Source: Nitrospirota bacterium
GTDB taxonomy: Bacteria > Nitrospirota > Thermodesulfovibrionia > Thermodesulfovibrionales > JdFR-88
Direction of reading: 5' to 3'
Length of the DNA stretch: 8,101 nt
Assembly: GCA_021819985.1 (NCBI GenBank)
Contig: JAKAEG010000145.1
Location: forward strand, 1-8,101
Part shown: one piece after another, positions 5,612 to 8,101 of the stretch
Position numbering within the stretch: the stretch's first letter is position 1
Layout of the letters: every line of letters begins with the position of its first letter
Position numbers and translations under genes: made by a program
Notes under the pieces: model-generated
What the model was told of the DNA's origin: nothing
The model's database searches: none
What the model saw: the letters and a program-made list of their open reading frames with translations, nothing else

Positions 5612-8101
5612 AAGAACGGATATAGAGAAGATACTCATAATAGGCTCGGGGCCCATCGTGATCGGGCAGGCATGCGAGTTCGACTACTCCGGCACACAGG
5701 CCTGCAAGGCCCTGAAAGAGGAAGGCTATAAAGTGGTTCTGGTAAATTCCAACCCTGCCACCATAATGACCGACCCGGAGATAGCGGACGCCACCTACAT
5801 AGAGCCGCTTACGGCCGAGGTGCTGGAAAAGATACTGGAAAAAGAAAGGCCCCAGGCCATTCTGCCTACCATGGGCGGACAGACCGCTCTTAATTTATCG
5901 GTGGAATTGGCTGAAAAAGGCGTGCTGGACAGGCTTGGCATAGAGCTGATAGGCGCAAGGATAGATTCGATAAAAAAGGCCGAGGACAGAGACCTTTTCC
6001 GTACCGCGATGAAGAACATAGGCCTCGAAGTACCAAAGAGCGCCATCGTGTTCAGCGTGGAAGAAGGGATGAAGGAGGTCGAGCATATAGGGTTTCCGGC
6101 CATTTTGCGCCCGGCCTTCACCCTTGGGGGCACGGGCGGGGGCATCGCTTACAACATGGAGGAATATCAGGAACTCCTGGACAAAGGCCTGAAACTGTCC
6201 CTCAATCACCAGGTGCTTGTGGAGGAATCCGCCCTGGGCTGGAAAGAGTTTGAGCTTGAGGTGATGAGGGACACAGAGGACAACGTCGTCATCATATGCT
6301 CAATAGAGAACCTGGACCCAATGGGCGTGCACACCGGAGACTCCATCACCGTGGCCCCGGCGCAGACGCTTACGGATAAGGAATACCAGAGGATGCGCGA
6401 CGCCTCGATCGCCATAATCAGGGAGATAGGCGTTGATACCGGAGGCAGCAATATCCAGTTTGCCCTTCACCCGGAAACGGGAAGGATGACCGTCATAGAG
6501 ATGAACCCCAGGGTGTCAAGGAGTTCGGCCCTGGCCAGCAAGGCAACCGGGTTCCCTATTGCGAAGATCGCCGCAAAGCTTGCCGTAGGCCTTTCCCTGA
6601 ACGAGATACCAAACAGCATAACCAGGGAAACGCCGGCCTCTTTCGAGCCCACGATAGACTACGTGGTCACGAAAATACCCCGCTTCGCTTTCGAGAAATT
6701 CCCGGAGGCGGACCCCACGCTGACCACCCAGATGAAATCGGTGGGAGAGGTCATGGCGATAGGGCGTACCTTCAAGGAATCTCTCCAAAAAGCGATCAGG
6801 AGTCTTGAGACGGAAAATTACGGGTTCGAGCCCGTACAGATAGATGAAGAGGAGCTTGTCTCAAGGCTGAAAAAACCAAACCCGAAGCGCCTTCGGGCTC
6901 TTGGGCAGGCATTGAGGCAGGGATGGAGCACCGATAGATTGTACGACCTTACGAAGATAGACCCCTGGTTCATCGAAAATATCAGGCAGATAATCGAGGC
7001 TGAAGGGGAAATTTCAGGGCTGGCTTCTATTGATTCCCTGGACAAGGAAACCCTCCATGAGCTGAAAGGCATGGGTTTTTCGGACAAGCGGATCGGCTCT
7101 CTCCTGAAAGCGCCCGAGGACATCATCAGAAAAACACGGAAAGATATGGGAATGAGGGCGGTTTATAAAATGGTGGACACCTGCGCGGCGGAGTTCAAGG
7201 CCTTCACGCCCTATCTGTATTCCACTTACGAAAAACCTTTCTATGTCATGGGACAGGACGGATCGCAAAAGATGATCGAGTGCGAGGCCGCGCCCGACGA
7301 CAGGAAAAAGATCATGATACTCGGCTCCGGGCCAAACCGTATAGGCCAGGGGATAGAATTCGACTACTGCTGCGTGCATGCCGTGTTCGCCTTAAAAGAG
7401 CTTGGGTATGAAACCATTATGGTGAACTGCAACCCCGAGACTGTGAGCACGGATTACGATACGGCCGACAGGCTTTATTTCGAGCCGCTCACCATAGAGG
7501 ACGTGCTCAACATAATAGAGGTGGAAAAGCCGGAAGGCGTCATTGTGCAGTTCGGCGGCCAGACCCCGTTAAAGCTGGCCATACCGCTTGAGCGCGAGGG
7601 GGTGAAGATACTGGGCACAAGCCCCGATGCCATCGACAGGGCCGAGGACAGGAAACGCTTCAAGGAACTCCTTGAAAAGCTGGGCTTGAGACAGCCGCGA
7701 AGCGATACCGCCTTTTCCGTGCAAGAGGCGCTGGACGCCGCCGGGCGCATAGGATACCCGGTGATGGTGCGGCCTTCATATGTGCTTGGCGGACGCGCGA
7801 TGGAGATAGTCTATGACGATGAGGCGATCAGGCGTTATATGCAAAGGGCGCTGGGGGCCTCTACCGGTCACCCGGTGCTCATTGACAAATACCTGGAGGA
7901 CGCGGTTGAAGTGGACGTGGATGCCGTATGCGACGGCGATGATGTATACGTAGGCGGCGTAATGGAGCACATAGAAGAGGCGGGGATACATTCAGGCGAT
8001 TCTGCCTGCTCGCTGCCTCCGTATTCGCTGGCCCCGGAACTTGTTGAGGAGATTAAAAAACAGACCCGTGCCCTTGCGCTTGAGCTTGAGGTAGTAGGGC
8101 T
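5604..8101 (+). CDS. carB: Carbamoyl-phosphate synthase large subunit (3' end cut off)
   Basis: CarB uses two ATP, bicarbonate and CarA-derived ammonia to make carbamoyl phosphate. About 832 of the usual roughly 1070 residues are visible, with no frameshift. The N-terminal ATP-grasp half runs from about 1 to 400: GSGPIVIGQACEFDYSG, NSNPATIMTD, PTMGGQTALN, the Gly-rich LRPAFTLGGTGGG, and EMNPRVSRSSALASKATG. The oligomerisation domain covers about 400-555 (DTCAAEF, YSTYE). The second half begins with GSGPNRIGQGIEFDYCC, then NCNPETVSTDYDTADRLYFEP, QFGGQTPLKLA, RPSYVLGGRAMEI and HSGDSACSLPPYSL. The C-terminal allosteric domain that would bind UMP or IMP lies beyond the edge. Compared with E. coli there are about 15 extra residues (544-558) just before the second half. 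Start MPKRTDI is fixed by homology. There is no good SD near it (the closest, AAGGAG at 5573-5578, is 25 bases away), so translation probably depends on the overlapping upstream gene. Confidence 0.97.
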   Translation, partial: MPKRTDIEKILIIGSGPIVIGQACEFDYSGTQACKALKEEGYKVVLVNSNPATIMTDPEIADATYIEPLTAEVLEKILEKERPQAILPTMGGQTALNLSVELAEKGVLDRLGIELIGARIDSIKKAEDRDLFRTAMKNIGLEVPKSAIVFSVEEGMKEVEHIGFPAILRPAFTLGGTGGGIAYNMEEYQELLDKGLKLSLNHQVLVEESALGWKEFELEVMRDTEDNVVIICSIENLDPMGVHTGDSITVAPAQTLTDKEYQRMRDASIAIIREIGVDTGGSNIQFALHPETGRMTVIEMNPRVSRSSALASKATGFPIAKIAAKLAVGLSLNEIPNSITRETPASFEPTIDYVVTKIPRFAFEKFPEADPTLTTQMKSVGEVMAIGRTFKESLQKAIRSLETENYGFEPVQIDEEELVSRLKKPNPKRLRALGQALRQGWSTDRLYDLTKIDPWFIENIRQIIEAEGEISGLASIDSLDKETLHELKGMGFSDKRIGSLLKAPEDIIRKTRKDMGMRAVYKMVDTCAAEFKAFTPYLYSTYEKPFYVMGQDGSQKMIECEAAPDDRKKIMILGSGPNRIGQGIEFDYCCVHAVFALKELGYETIMVNCNPETVSTDYDTADRLYFEPLTIEDVLNIIEVEKPEGVIVQFGGQTPLKLAIPLEREGVKILGTSPDAIDRAEDRKRFKELLEKLGLRQPRSDTAFSVQEALDAAGRIGYPVMVRPSYVLGGRAMEIVYDDEAIRRYMQRALGASTGHPVLIDKYLEDAVEVDVDAVCDGDDVYVGGVMEHIEEAGIHSGDSACSLPPYSLAPELVEEIKKQTRALALELEVVG

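Noticed and set aside
5604..8101. Possible frameshift or pseudogene in carB, since no complete frame closes in the window
   Set aside because: Reading from 5604 gives continuous homology to CarB up to the window edge. The frame stays open only because the gene is cut by the boundary.
1..8101. CRISPR arrays, insertion sequences, tRNA or rRNA genes
   Set aside because: No regularly spaced repeats, transposase-like frames, CCA-ended cloverleaf segments or rRNA-like stretches were seen on either strand.

Overview
The window holds most of a pyrimidine biosynthesis operon on the + strand (pyrR, pyrB, pyrC, carA, an unrecognised two-helix membrane protein gene, carB), with a regulated leader in front of it. 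The 5' part of a divergent thioredoxin-domain gene of the DUF255/YyaL type lies on the - strand at the left edge. Both end genes are cut by the window: the DUF255 gene lacks its C-terminal part, and carB lacks roughly its last quarter. The organism looks bacterial, with moderately high GC and heavy use of AGG (Arg) and ATA (Ile) codons. A PyrR-regulated pyrR-pyrB-pyrC-carA-carB cluster with these codons would fit Nitrospirota, Desulfobacterota or a similar lineage. That placement is inference; nothing here fixes the taxon.

Layout. 1-688 (-): DUF255 protein with its own sigma70-like promoter and Shine-Dalgarno (SD) site. 689-961: non-coding spacer. It holds a 79-bp REP/BIME-like element made of two related hairpins (788-866), a candidate operon promoter (about 883-912), and an RNA hairpin (921-951) whose terminal loop matches the PyrR-binding consensus at 13 of 14 positions. 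I see nothing in 741-787. 962-1081: a possible 39-codon leader ORF that starts just after an SD abutting the PyrR hairpin. It reads straight through a rho-independent terminator (996-1021) and stops in a 4-base ATGA overlap with the pyrR start. 1078-8101: six tightly packed genes that overlap one another by 4 or 8 bases.

How the genes work together. CarA and CarB make carbamoyl phosphate from glutamine, bicarbonate and ATP. PyrB joins it to aspartate, and PyrC cyclises carbamoyl aspartate to dihydroorotate. PyrR senses UMP/UTP against PRPP and binds the leader RNA to lower expression of the whole set. The genes for the later steps (pyrD, pyrE, pyrF) are not in view and may lie downstream.

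The two most interesting points are the leader and the gene between carA and carB. The leader combines a Bacillus-type PyrR site with what could be a translated leader peptide running through the attenuator and coupled to pyrR. The carA-carB gene encodes a small predicted membrane hairpin protein, and carB has no convincing SD of its own, so its translation probably depends on that gene.
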